Shown here piece by piece: positions 1 to 7,541 of a stretch of DNA of 39,542 bases; within the stretch, counting starts at the first letter, position 1, and each line of letters begins with the position of its first letter. The stretch is from Tessaracoccus sp. SD287. GTDB lineage: Bacteria > Actinomycetota > Actinomycetes > Propionibacteriales > Propionibacteriaceae. The stretch covers positions 1 to 39,542 of the forward strand of contig NZ_JADIJQ010000030.1 in NCBI RefSeq assembly GCF_017355265.1, read 5' to 3'. A model generated the notes under the pieces. The model ran no database searches. It was not told the origin of the DNA and saw only the letters and a program-made list of their open reading frames with translations. Made by a program: the position numbers and the translations under genes.

Positions 1-1677
1 GATCTTCTTCGTGCCCGAAGTGACGCCGATCGCAGCGGCGACGTCAGCAGGGATGGCCATGGCGGCAGAGGTCTGCGCCGCGGCGGTGAAGGTGCTTTGC
101 GGGTTCGAGATGCAGGCAGTGCTCTGCAAGTTGGTCCAACCAGATCCCTTCTTCGCCAGGGCGGCGGTGCTCTGGATGAACTCCGTTCCGCCAGGGACGG
201 GAGCACCCCAGCCCACCATGTTGAGCTCTGGGCTCTTTCTGTATTGGCTGAAAATATTGCCAGTGATCGTGGTCTTGAAGTCGGACATCGGAATGGAGCC
301 GCCCTTGCCGAAGATCTGGAATCGTGCACCGCAACCAAAGACGTTGTTGGCCACGGTGTTGTTCTTCGTCAGCAGACTGTGCGTGGAGGGAGCGTCATGT
401 GGCCGATTCGTCCAGCGGTCATCCTGAGCAAGATAGAGACCGAACAGCCTGTAGCCGCTGATGTGGTTGTTCATCACCTTGAAATTGTCCGTGATCCGCA
501 ACTGGATGCCGTCCTTGCCACCGACAACCTCATTGTTGGCCACGATGCCACGGGTGGCCGCCTCAACGTTGAGCCCAGTTTCATCATTATTGATCATGCT
601 GTTATTGGTGACCTGCACGTCAGAACTGTAATTGTCCAGCCACAGTCCCGTGGATCCGTAGTTCTCCGCAAACAGATTGTTGTTGATCTTGGCCCGGACG
701 GCCTTGGTGATTTTGACTCCAGCGGCTTCGGGCAGAACCGGGAAGCGCTCGAAATTGTTGTGGCGGAAGACGGAGTTGGCGAGCACCACGTTTGCGGCGC
801 GATCCATGCCCAGGCCCATCATCCCGTTGCGCTCGGCCGTGACGTTGCGAATCGTCTTGTTGGCACCACTCAGTGCCATCCCGATGTACGCGTTGTCTGA
901 GACGACGAGGTGCTCGAAAGTGCCGCCGTCGGGGTCCATCAGCACAGCAGCGCGAGAGGACGAGGTGACCGCGTACCTACGGACGCCGAAGCCCTTGAGG
1001 CTGACATTGGGGGTGAGAATGGCGATCGCGCGAGTGAGGTCACTGGAGACGACGCTCTTGCCCGACGGGTCGCTACCGATGACCAGGCGCTTGTTGGCCG
1101 AGTCGGCGAAGAAGGTTCCGCTGCGGACCTCGGCGAGAGAACCCACCTGCGCCAGTGCGGTTCCGTTGACGAAGACCTGTGCCGGGTACGTCGCGTACGG
1201 GTATCCGGACCGCGTCTGTCCTGGATGCGAGGAGAAGAAGGCTGACCAAGGGGCGGTCCACACTGCGCCCGACTTCGTCCAACCCGACACCGGCCGTGAC
1301 CCGTCGAACCAGACGACCTCACGCGGGTAGTTCTGGATCGTCACCCGCTTGGTGACAGTCACGGATTCGTGGTACGTGCCTCCCCTCAGGACGATGGTGC
1401 CGCCAGCAGGAGTGAGGACGAGGGCTCGGGCGACCGTCTTGACGGGCTGCTTGTAGGTGCCGGGATTGGCGTCAGAACCGGTGTTGCTGACGTAGCGGGC
1501 ACCCCTGGGGGGCGTGTACGAAGCGGTGCCGAGCGTGGTGCCGCGGCCGTTCACGACCGAGCCGACATAGCCGTCGGCGGCTGCCGCAGGAGTATGTGGA
1601 GGTGCGAGGAGCACCGTGGTGATGCCCACGAGGAGCGCAAGCGCAAGCGAGGGGAGTCGAGTGAGGCGACGTGCCAT
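1..1677 (-). CDS. Secreted right-handed parallel beta-helix protein (3' end outside window)
   Basis: The frame is open from an ATG at 1677 to the window edge, giving 559 codons with no stop, so the C-terminus is missing. An AAGGA ribosome site lies about 7 nt upstream. Residues 1-34 form a Sec signal peptide: MARRLTRL, a hydrophobic core, then an AAAA-D cleavage region. The mature start (YVSNTGSDANPGTYKQP, then GGTIVLRGGTYHESVTV) is typical of pectate-lyase-like beta-helix proteins. From about residue 240 on there are many short Asn/Val/Ile-rich rungs, such as NKTIRNVTAERNGMMGLG and NNSMINNDETGLNVE, which fit PbH1 repeats. It lies downstream of polymerase and flippase genes, so action on an extracellular polysaccharide (lyase, epimerase or binder) is plausible. 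I see no motif that fixes a reaction. The gene looks less GC-rich than most of the window. Confidence 0.85.
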   Translation of the reverse strand, partial: MARRLTRLPSLALALLVGITTVLLAPPHTPAAAADGYVGSVVNGRGTTLGTASYTPPRGARYVSNTGSDANPGTYKQPVKTVARALVLTPAGGTIVLRGGTYHESVTVTKRVTIQNYPREVVWFDGSRPVSGWTKSGAVWTAPWSAFFSSHPGQTRSGYPYATYPAQVFVNGTALAQVGSLAEVRSGTFFADSANKRLVIGSDPSGKSVVSSDLTRAIAILTPNVSLKGFGVRRYAVTSSSRAAVLMDPDGGTFEHLVVSDNAYIGMALSGANKTIRNVTAERNGMMGLGMDRAANVVLANSVFRHNNFERFPVLPEAAGVKITKAVRAKINNNLFAENYGSTGLWLDNYSSDVQVTNNSMINNDETGLNVEAATRGIVANNEVVGGKDGIQLRITDNFKVMNNHISGYRLFGLYLAQDDRWTNRPHDAPSTHSLLTKNNTVANNVFGCGARFQIFGKGGSIPMSDFKTTITGNIFSQYRKSPELNMVGWGAPVPGGTEFIQSTAALAKKGSGWTNLQSTACISNPQSTFTAAAQTSAAMAIPADVAAAIGVTSGTKKI

Positions 1678-1789
1678 GGGGGGTCCTTGGGTCATGCTGG
1701 TGGAGGGGCGTGCTGTCCTGGCAGAACAGCGTTACGAAGCTTAAGGTTAGCAGGAAATTCTCAGACTAGACCCCCAGTGTGAGAGTCTC

Positions 1790-3052
1790 TCAGGAACCTT
1801 GCCGCGTCCGCGCCCTACTCAAGGGCTGTGGCAAGGGGACGAGCAACGCGACAGACAACATCAGGGCAAGTGCTGACGTGGTGTACAGAGGGCTGAAGCA
1901 GGCGTCCCACACCACCTGGATGGTGAGGAACGTGGTGAGCGCGCGGCCGCGTCCCTCGGCGAGTCTCGTGGCACTGTTGCGGAGCACCAGCCACAGCATG
2001 GCCAGCATGAAGGCGAGGCCCAGGAGGCCACATCGAAGCCAGAGGTCACCTATCCCGGAGTGCACCTCAAAGCCATTGCCAAACATGTAGCGCTCGACGT
2101 AACCGTTGTTCGGGTCGTAGTTCAGTTGCTCCATCCCGGACTTGGCGGTGTAGATGTCCGCGAAGTTGGGCAGGACTCCCATCCCGTAGCCACCCGGCGA
2201 CGCCTTCAACAAGGCCAGGGTCGCGCCGATCTCAGGCCGCCCACCCAGGAGCAGTGAGCCCGACGAGCGGATCTGCGCCTCGCTGCGCAACTGCGCCCCC
2301 TCACCGAGCAGGCCGTCGAGAATGAACGCCTGCATCATGAAGTAGGTGATCAGCCCCAGGACCACGACATTGGTGGATACCCGCAGAGCGCTGGAGCGGA
2401 GTTTGAGTGCTGCACGCAGACGCTGCCAGGCCAGGATGAGGAAGGTGGCGGCGAGAATCGAGACTGCGGAGCGGGAATCATTGAGCGCCGAGATCAGGGC
2501 GAGGCCGGGAAGGGCCAGTAGTTCCAGCCAAGGTGCTCTGAGGGCCCAACCCAGTGCCAGCACGAGAACAGTCACGGGCAGGGCGAGGCTAACCTTCCAG
2601 AGATTGTCTGCGCTGAGCCGTGCGAGAACGCCGAGCAGGAGGCCAGCTCCGAAGAGGAACGCCATCCACCCCGACCCCAGGACTGACCGGACCCACGCCA
2701 GGGTGCCGGCCCCGAGGATCAGTTCGAGAATCAGGATGAGTTGCGCCTGTGTCAGCGCGGCGGACACCTCATGTGTGGGGGCGTTCAGGGCATTCAGGAT
2801 GAGGCCGTTCAGAATGGCGCCGATCCCCGTCAGGACGACGATTCCCTTCCTGTATCGCGCCACCTGCGATACCCAGACCGGGAGCAGAACGATGGGAATC
2901 AGAAGTGTCAGCGTGAGTGGTCCAGGCAGAGGGAGGTGCGATCCGATCCCCACCGCCGCGACCGCCGCCATCCACGAATCAATCTGCCTCCAACCCCGGG
3001 GGGCCACGTCCCCTGAAGACGCTGCAGGCAGTAGGTGCTGAGGATGACTCAT
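1790..3052 (-). CDS. O-antigen ligase/polymerase-like membrane protein (Wzy-like)
   Basis: This is a 420-residue polytopic membrane protein made almost entirely of hydrophobic helices. Its layout fits the O-antigen ligase/Wzy superfamily: about ten or more segments, plus a large loop around residues 245-335 with Tyr, Asn and Gly motifs (GGRPEIGATLALLKASPGGYGMG). Such proteins join lipid-linked repeat units into polysaccharide on the outer face of the membrane. I chose the ATG at 3052 (MSHPQHLL), 10 nt after the flippase stop and preceded by GTGAGG; a GTG at 3088 would overlap the upstream gene. It is the third gene of the minus-strand run kinase, flippase, polymerase. Family membership rests on topology and context, because these proteins share little sequence. 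Confidence 0.75.
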   Translation of the reverse strand: MSHPQHLLPAASSGDVAPRGWRQIDSWMAAVAAVGIGSHLPLPGPLTLTLLIPIVLLPVWVSQVARYRKGIVVLTGIGAILNGLILNALNAPTHEVSAALTQAQLILILELILGAGTLAWVRSVLGSGWMAFLFGAGLLLGVLARLSADNLWKVSLALPVTVLVLALGWALRAPWLELLALPGLALISALNDSRSAVSILAATFLILAWQRLRAALKLRSSALRVSTNVVVLGLITYFMMQAFILDGLLGEGAQLRSEAQIRSSGSLLLGGRPEIGATLALLKASPGGYGMGVLPNFADIYTAKSGMEQLNYDPNNGYVERYMFGNGFEVHSGIGDLWLRCGLLGLAFMLAMLWLVLRNSATRLAEGRGRALTTFLTIQVVWDACFSPLYTTSALALMLSVALLVPLPQPLSRARTRQGS

Positions 3053-3062
3053 GGCAGATGCC

Positions 3063-4352
3063 TCACGCTGTCTGCCACAACCGGGCACGGTGGCGGCGAA
3101 TGTAGAGGATGAAGGGGACGAGCTGGAAGGTGAGAACGCAGGCGCAGTTGCTCAGGATTGGCCCGACCACCCCGAGTCGTGGAGTCACCACGATCGCAAG
3201 GGCAAGCGACATGACGGCCATCGTGATGGTCGGCGCCATCTGGAAGCGGATGCCGGGCTTGTCCATGATGAACATCCCCAACGGATACAGGCATGCCTGG
3301 AGCACGACCATCAGGCTGAAGGCGACCACCGTGGACAGCTCCACGGGCACCTGACCATTGGTGGTGAAGGCGAACAGTGGCTCACGCACGAAGGCCAGCA
3401 GAACCATGAAGCCGAGACAGGCGGCCCCAAACTTGATGCTGAGAGGGAAGGGACCGCTGGTCAACTTTCCAGCGGCGCGTTGGCGGGCGTAGCTCGGCCA
3501 CAGGGCAACTCCGGCGGCGCTGATCACTCCCAGGAACGCCAGGTAGACCTGCGCTGCGGCCGTGTACTCCGCCAGTTGCTGGGTGGTACCCGACTGGGCG
3601 AGGACGTATCGCTGTGCCGCCAGGGACAGTGGAGCAGAAAGCATCTGGGCCATCATGGGCAATCCCACGTCCATCACCCGCACGCCGGGGTGACCGGAGC
3701 GGTCGAACAGGTGACGGCTGGCCCGGGCGATGGCCTTGGGCAGACTTCGAATCGAGGCAGCCATGCCGACCGTCGCGATGGCGAAGGAGCCAAGGTATGC
3801 CGCCAGCGACAGGAAGGGGAAGGCTTCGCCGCCCCTACGCAGGATCAACCACACCAGTACGAAGTTGATCGGTGCCATCAGTCCTTGGATCAGGATCGTC
3901 GAGTGATTCTTCCGCAACCCGAGCAGCACCCGCTGCCAAATGCCCAGGGGGATGGCGACGGCCCAGACGGACAAGCAGGTGAACACCACCAGCGAGGCGT
4001 TCGGAAGCTGGCCCGGTTCGCCGAGCACCAGAACCCAACCACCGGAGAAGAACAACGCTGCGTTCACCACCATCGTTCCGAGGGCGAACACGAGCATGAT
4101 CCGCCAGACCGAGGTCAAGGTGGCGGTGACATGCGCGTCATGGTCGGGCGCCTCAGACGTGGCGATGGTGTTGACGAGCGCGGCACCGGTGCCGAGGTCC
4201 TGGAACTGGATGAGCGCGGGAAGGGCGGTCACCAGCGCATACAGGGCGAAATACTCCACACCCGCGGTGCCCAGGATCAGCCGGGCGGTCAGGATCCCGA
4301 AGAGGGCGGACGTCACAGTGGTCAGCCCTCGGGCAGAGAGCGCCTTGAACAC
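3063..4352 (-). CDS. Polysaccharide flippase (Wzx/MATE-type)
   Basis: This 429-residue protein has roughly 12 hydrophobic segments. Its N-terminus, LTTVTSALFGILTARLILG followed by YALVTALPALIQFQDLGTGAALVNTIA, is characteristic of Wzx-type flippases of the MOP superfamily. These move undecaprenyl-diphosphate-linked repeat units across the cytoplasmic membrane. The start is a GTG at 4352, eight nucleotides after the TAG stop of the kinase gene, so the two are probably co-transcribed. The next gene is the Wzy-like polymerase. The flippase plus polymerase plus co-polymerase set indicates a Wzx/Wzy-dependent capsule or exopolysaccharide pathway. No glycosyltransferase or initiating transferase is in view; these may lie to the left or elsewhere. 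Confidence 0.85.
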   Translation of the reverse strand: MFKALSARGLTTVTSALFGILTARLILGTAGVEYFALYALVTALPALIQFQDLGTGAALVNTIATSEAPDHDAHVTATLTSVWRIMLVFALGTMVVNAALFFSGGWVLVLGEPGQLPNASLVVFTCLSVWAVAIPLGIWQRVLLGLRKNHSTILIQGLMAPINFVLVWLILRRGGEAFPFLSLAAYLGSFAIATVGMAASIRSLPKAIARASRHLFDRSGHPGVRVMDVGLPMMAQMLSAPLSLAAQRYVLAQSGTTQQLAEYTAAAQVYLAFLGVISAAGVALWPSYARQRAAGKLTSGPFPLSIKFGAACLGFMVLLAFVREPLFAFTTNGQVPVELSTVVAFSLMVVLQACLYPLGMFIMDKPGIRFQMAPTITMAVMSLALAIVVTPRLGVVGPILSNCACVLTFQLVPFILYIRRHRARLWQTA

Positions 4353-4360
4353 CGGCCCGC

Positions 4361-5746
4361 CTACCGGGCGGCTGATGAATCAGGCAGCACTCTGCGCCTG
4401 GATGTACGTCCGTACTCACGGCTGTGGTAGGTGCTGGATCGCTCCATCTTCACGCTGTTGACCACCATGCCGAGCACTGTCGAATGGGTCGACGCCATGC
4501 TGGTGATGACGGCCCGCAATGCCTTGTTGGGCGTCTTCCTGGCCCGGGTCACCAGGATGATGCCGTCGGTGTGCGGGGAGAGCCAGAGAGCGTCACTGAC
4601 GGCGAGTGCCGGAGGGGTGTCAATGATCACGGCATCAAACTGTTCTCGCGCCAGCGCGAGGGTGTCGTTGAGTTGACCGGATGAGATCAGTTGTCCCGGG
4701 TTGGGAGAGATCATGCCACCGGGAAGGAGGTGGAGATTCTTGTGTCCCCAGGGCTGGATGGCCTCCTCGAACCGGCAGTCGTGCACCAGGACGGTGGTCA
4801 GGCCAACAGCACCCTCGACACCGGTCCGGCGGGCGATGGACGGGTTTCGCAGATCGGCGTCGATGACCAGAGTGCGCCGGCCGGCCTCGGCGAAGGCGAT
4901 GCCCAGGGCCAACGCGACGCTCGACTTGCCGTCGCGTGGCTGTGCAGAGGTGATGATCATCATTGTCGCCGGCTTGTCAACGGACACGAAGCGAAGGCTC
5001 GCTGCGACCGCACGGATTGCCTCAGCCGCCTGGCCTCTCGGTGCCATCAGGACACTGTGGGGCAGGCTGGAGCCCGGAGCGAGTTGCGGTACCTCGCCCA
5101 ACACCGGCACGTCGGTCAATTCCCTCACGTCATCGGCGTTGCCCGGTCGTGAGCGCAGGAGTTCCCGGAGCAGGGCGATGACCACGGCCGACGCCAAACC
5201 CACCAGCGCACCGATCACCGCGTAGATCTTGCTGTTGGGCGACACGAAGGTCCGTGGCAGCGTTGCTGGTGAAATGTTCTCCAGACGCACCGCAGGTTCG
5301 TTTCCGACCTTGGGCGACAACTCCTGCACGGCGGTGATGAGTGAGTCCGTGGTCGCCGCAGCGATTTGTTGGGCTCTTTCCGGGGAACTGTCGGTGACCG
5401 ACAGTTGGATGACCACGGTGTTGAGGGGGGTGACCACGCTCACGCGCTGCGCCAGTTGGCTCGGTGATTCGTCCAGGCCCACCTTGTCGATCACCGGCTG
5501 CAGTACGAAGGGAGTGGTGGTCAAAAGCGCGTATGACTGAACAATGTTCGCCACGTAGTTGGAGCCCTGGACAACCTCGCTGGTGTTCTCACCCCGGACT
5601 GGCACGACCATCACCGAGGCGTGCGACCGGTACTGCTTGGGCAACGTCTGCGAGTATGCGTAGGCTCCGATCCCGCCGAGCATGATGAAGGCGATGATCA
5701 ACAGCAGGTTGCGGCGGAGGACGGCCACGTACTGGGCAACGGTCAT
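4361..5746 (-). CDS. Polysaccharide co-polymerase with BY-kinase domain (Wzc/CpsD-like)
   Basis: This 461-residue protein controls polysaccharide chain length and couples it to tyrosine phosphorylation. Residues 1-45 carry the first membrane helix of a Wzz domain (MTVAQYVAVLRRN, LLLIIAFIMLGGIGAYAYS). A second helix lies near residues 175-195 (IYAVIGALVGLASAVVIALL). The C-terminal half is a bacterial tyrosine kinase: Walker A SAQPRDGKSS, Walker A' VIDADLRNPS and Walker B VIIDTPPAL. The tail has only two tyrosines near the end (TYHSREYG), fewer than the usual cluster. I chose the ATG at 5746 because a strong GAGGAGAAGG site precedes it by about 4 nt. The frame stays open upstream to 5875, but that extension looks non-coding. 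The Wzz and kinase parts are fused, as in proteobacterial Wzc and many actinobacteria. Confidence 0.9.
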   Translation of the reverse strand: MTVAQYVAVLRRNLLLIIAFIMLGGIGAYAYSQTLPKQYRSHASVMVVPVRGENTSEVVQGSNYVANIVQSYALLTTTPFVLQPVIDKVGLDESPSQLAQRVSVVTPLNTVVIQLSVTDSSPERAQQIAAATTDSLITAVQELSPKVGNEPAVRLENISPATLPRTFVSPNSKIYAVIGALVGLASAVVIALLRELLRSRPGNADDVRELTDVPVLGEVPQLAPGSSLPHSVLMAPRGQAAEAIRAVAASLRFVSVDKPATMMIITSAQPRDGKSSVALALGIAFAEAGRRTLVIDADLRNPSIARRTGVEGAVGLTTVLVHDCRFEEAIQPWGHKNLHLLPGGMISPNPGQLISSGQLNDTLALAREQFDAVIIDTPPALAVSDALWLSPHTDGIILVTRARKTPNKALRAVITSMASTHSTVLGMVVNSVKMERSSTYHSREYGRTSRRRVLPDSSAAR

Positions 5747-5887
5747 TGACCTTCTCCTCGTCGTGGCAGCACAGCGAATCCGATGGCCTTGACGACTGAA
5801 TGCTGCATTCAGCGCACCTTCTTTTCTGCCCTGCGGGTGGCGCCTTGCCGCTCCCGGGCGGACTTGGTCACCCACAGCCGCTCCGCG

Positions 5888-5893
5888 AGCCTA
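5888..5893 (-). promoter_or_regulatory. Possible -10 box for the polysaccharide operon
   Basis: On the minus strand the sequence reads TAGGCT, a good actinobacterial -10 hexamer, about 140 nt upstream of the kinase start. The matching -35 is weak (TTCCCC about 19 nt upstream). The 264-bp gap between the kinase and the signal-peptidase-like gene shows no gene. This is suggestive only. Confidence 0.25.
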
Positions 5894-6010
5894 CACCGGG
5901 ACGTTCTGGACTGGGGAAGCATTCCTTGTCAGAGATATCCTGTCGGACCATTCCGAGTGACAGCGGACGGCACGGGCAATGGTGAGGTTGCGCACCGCGA
6001 CGCTGGGCAG

Positions 6011-6667
6011 TCAGAGTGCCGAACGCCTCGCCGCGGATGATCGGGTCGGCCTGCCATCAACCCCGTCGGTGGCGGCGGGCCGAAATGGTCCTGCCGGACG
6101 ATCAACGACCAGGACCAGCAGGGCGGCGACCGTCAGCACCACCCAGGCGGTCAGTGCGCCACCGTTGCCGGTGGACAGCCAGTAGCTGGGCAATCCGATG
6201 AAGCGCACTCGCATGCGCACCTCGCCGGTCACCTGGCTCGGCTTCACCGGCGCGACCTGACCGTCGGCGTTCGCATCCCCGGCGGTGCTGTAGCTGCCGT
6301 CGGGGTTGACCGCCACCACGCGATGCATGTGCACAGGGGAGGTGTCCGCACCTTCGGTCGACGGACTGGTGAACTGGATGATGCGCCCCACGGCGATGGG
6401 CGCGTCCTGGGCGGGTGGCGAAATCAGCGCCAGGTCGCCGGGGCTCAGCTGCGGTCGCATGGCGTCGTTGGACACCACCGAACCATGCCAGCCGAAGAGG
6501 GCGGGGACGAAACCGATCGCGACCAGGCCCAACAGGAGCACCAGGTAGATCCGTGCTGCGGTGACGACGGTCCGCCACGCTGCGCCGTCCCTGAACTCAC
6601 CCGCGTCAAAAAGGGCCACCGTGGGGATGGCTTTCTGACCCGCCATGGAGCGAGAATGAGTGGACAT
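6011..6667 (-). CDS. Signal peptidase I-like (S26B/SipW type) membrane protein, catalytic Ser replaced by Ala
   Basis: This 218-residue protein has a membrane helix at about 40-58 (IYLVLLLGLVAIGFVPALF), an extracellular S26-type core, and a second helix at about 168-188 (LTAWVVLTVAALLVLVV). The core follows the SipW/archaeal-eukaryotic layout: VVSNDAMRPQLSPGDLALI, then VHMHRVVAV with the general-base His at 115, then YSTAGDANADG. Active enzymes have SGSMxP, in which the Ser before Met is the nucleophile. Here that position is Ala69 (codon GCC, read directly), so classical peptidase activity is not expected. The start ATG has GAGG about 6 nt upstream. It may be a pseudoenzyme or may use another residue. 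Its position beside the polysaccharide genes, same strand, suggests but does not prove a link. Confidence 0.8.
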   Translation of the reverse strand: MSTHSRSMAGQKAIPTVALFDAGEFRDGAAWRTVVTAARIYLVLLLGLVAIGFVPALFGWHGSVVSNDAMRPQLSPGDLALISPPAQDAPIAVGRIIQFTSPSTEGADTSPVHMHRVVAVNPDGSYSTAGDANADGQVAPVKPSQVTGEVRMRVRFIGLPSYWLSTGNGGALTAWVVLTVAALLVLVVDRPAGPFRPAATDGVDGRPTRSSAARRSAL

Positions 6668-6991
6668 GCAGACCTCGAGACGGGGCAGGTCGGAAAGACT
6701 GGCCGAAAGTTAGTATTGACAGTCAGCGACTTTTGAGCCTCGCCGCCTGACGGGACGACAGTAGCGCACCGCGAACACTGTTACAAGCCTTGTCGGTGCG
6801 TGTGCTGCGCATGGAGGGAAACCCGCAACACCGCGACGACCGCGAAACCGCGTCAATGCCGCAAGAACGGACCTCCACCCGCGCCGCCGACGTCACCAGG
6901 CAGCGGAAAGCACACAAGGCGCCCACCCGTCACCACGACGGGTCGAGCGCCTTCACTGTGGCCTGGGTGGGGGCGCAAGCCCGGGGTCAGC
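6668..6991. other. 324-bp gap without a convincing gene
   Basis: The region between the signal-peptidase-like gene and the metallopeptidase gene holds the hairpin at 6916-6953. On the minus strand it also has a possible promoter, TTGTAA - 17 nt - TACTGT, about 100 nt upstream of the signal-peptidase-like start. Short open frames here have unlikely composition and cross the hairpin. Confidence 0.5.
6916..6953 (-). terminator. Strong hairpin downstream of the metallopeptidase gene
   Basis: The inverted repeat is AAGGCGC-cc-ACCCGTC-accac-GACGGGT-cga-GCGCCTT: two 7-bp perfect stems with a small asymmetric bulge and a 5-nt loop. It starts about 39 nt past the stop of the metallopeptidase gene on the minus strand. 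A U-rich stretch after it is poor (TTGTGTGCTTTCC), as is common for actinobacterial terminators. Confidence 0.55.
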
Positions 6992-7354
6992 TCATTCGTA
7001 GCCGAGCTGGTGCAGCCGTGCGTCGTCGATCCCGAAGTGGTGGGCGATCTCGTGGACCACGGTGGTGTGGATCTCGTCGACCAGTTCGTCCATGTCGTCG
7101 CACTCGTTGATGTGCGGCTGGCGGAACAGCACGATCCGGTCGGGCAGCACGCCGGAGTAGTCGGCGCCGCGTTCGGTCAGCGGGACCCCCTCGTAGTATC
7201 CGTAGAGGTCCTCGCAGTGTGGTGGCTCGTCCTCGACGAGGACCACACAATTGTCAACCAGCTGTGTCAGCTGCTCAGGGATGGAGTCCAGCGCTTCGGA
7301 CACGCACTGGTCGAACTCCTCCTCAGTCACCTGCAGGGGCATGAACTCCACCAT
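6992..7354 (-). CDS. Metallopeptidase-family (zincin-like) protein, small
   Basis: This 120-residue cytosolic protein belongs to the small MMP-like zincin family (Pfam PF06262 type) common in actinobacteria. The zinc motif is HEIAHHFGIDD at residues 101-111, with His101, Glu102 and His105. The N-terminal part, EEEFDQCVSEALDSIPEQL and VVLVEDEPP, is the usual signature of the family, and the length is typical. I chose the ATG at 7354 (MVEFMPLQ). An in-frame ATG at 7342 has a better GGTGGAG site and is a real alternative. The substrate of this family is not known to me. It is divergent from the kinase operon and appears to be a single-gene unit ended by the hairpin at 6916-6953. Confidence 0.85.
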   Translation of the reverse strand: MVEFMPLQVTEEEFDQCVSEALDSIPEQLTQLVDNCVVLVEDEPPHCEDLYGYYEGVPLTERGADYSGVLPDRIVLFRQPHINECDDMDELVDEIHTTVVHEIAHHFGIDDARLHQLGYE

Positions 7355-7414
7355 AGCCCCGCACCCGACGGAACTCGAATGGTGCCGAACCCCCCCCACT
7401 CAGGCCGCGAGCCG

Positions 7415-7428
7415 CGCTCATCTGAGCG
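7415..7428. promoter_or_regulatory. Inverted repeat upstream of the FGGY kinase operon
   Basis: CGCTCA-TC-TGAGCG is a perfect 6+2+6 palindrome in the divergent region between the metallopeptidase and kinase genes. A second inverted repeat, TCGTTGCC (7452-7459) with GGCAACGA (7493-7500), lies closer to the kinase. Either could be an operator for the SorC-type regulator of this operon; nothing in the sequence decides it. Confidence 0.25.
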
Positions 7429-7541
7429 AAACGCGCGCACAGTCTCCCATCTCGTTGCCGTGACCCCATGAAGGGCGCAGGGTGGAGTGGCGGGCAACGA
7501 GGCCCGGCGGCCCCGACGGGGTGAATGAGAAGGAGATTGCC

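Noticed and set aside
1780..1792. TGAGAGTCTCTCA palindrome at the end of the Wzy-like gene as a terminator
   Set aside because: The arms are only 6 bp, there is no T-run, and it includes the stop codon. Too weak to call.
3051..4430. 459-codon plus-strand open frame
   Set aside because: It is antisense to the flippase and has a highly charged, His/Gln/Gly-rich composition without domains.
6723..6926. 67-codon minus-strand open frame in the gap between the signal-peptidase-like and metallopeptidase genes
   Set aside because: Its composition is rich in Ser/Arg/Cys, and its start overlaps the strong terminator-like hairpin. There is no homology signal.
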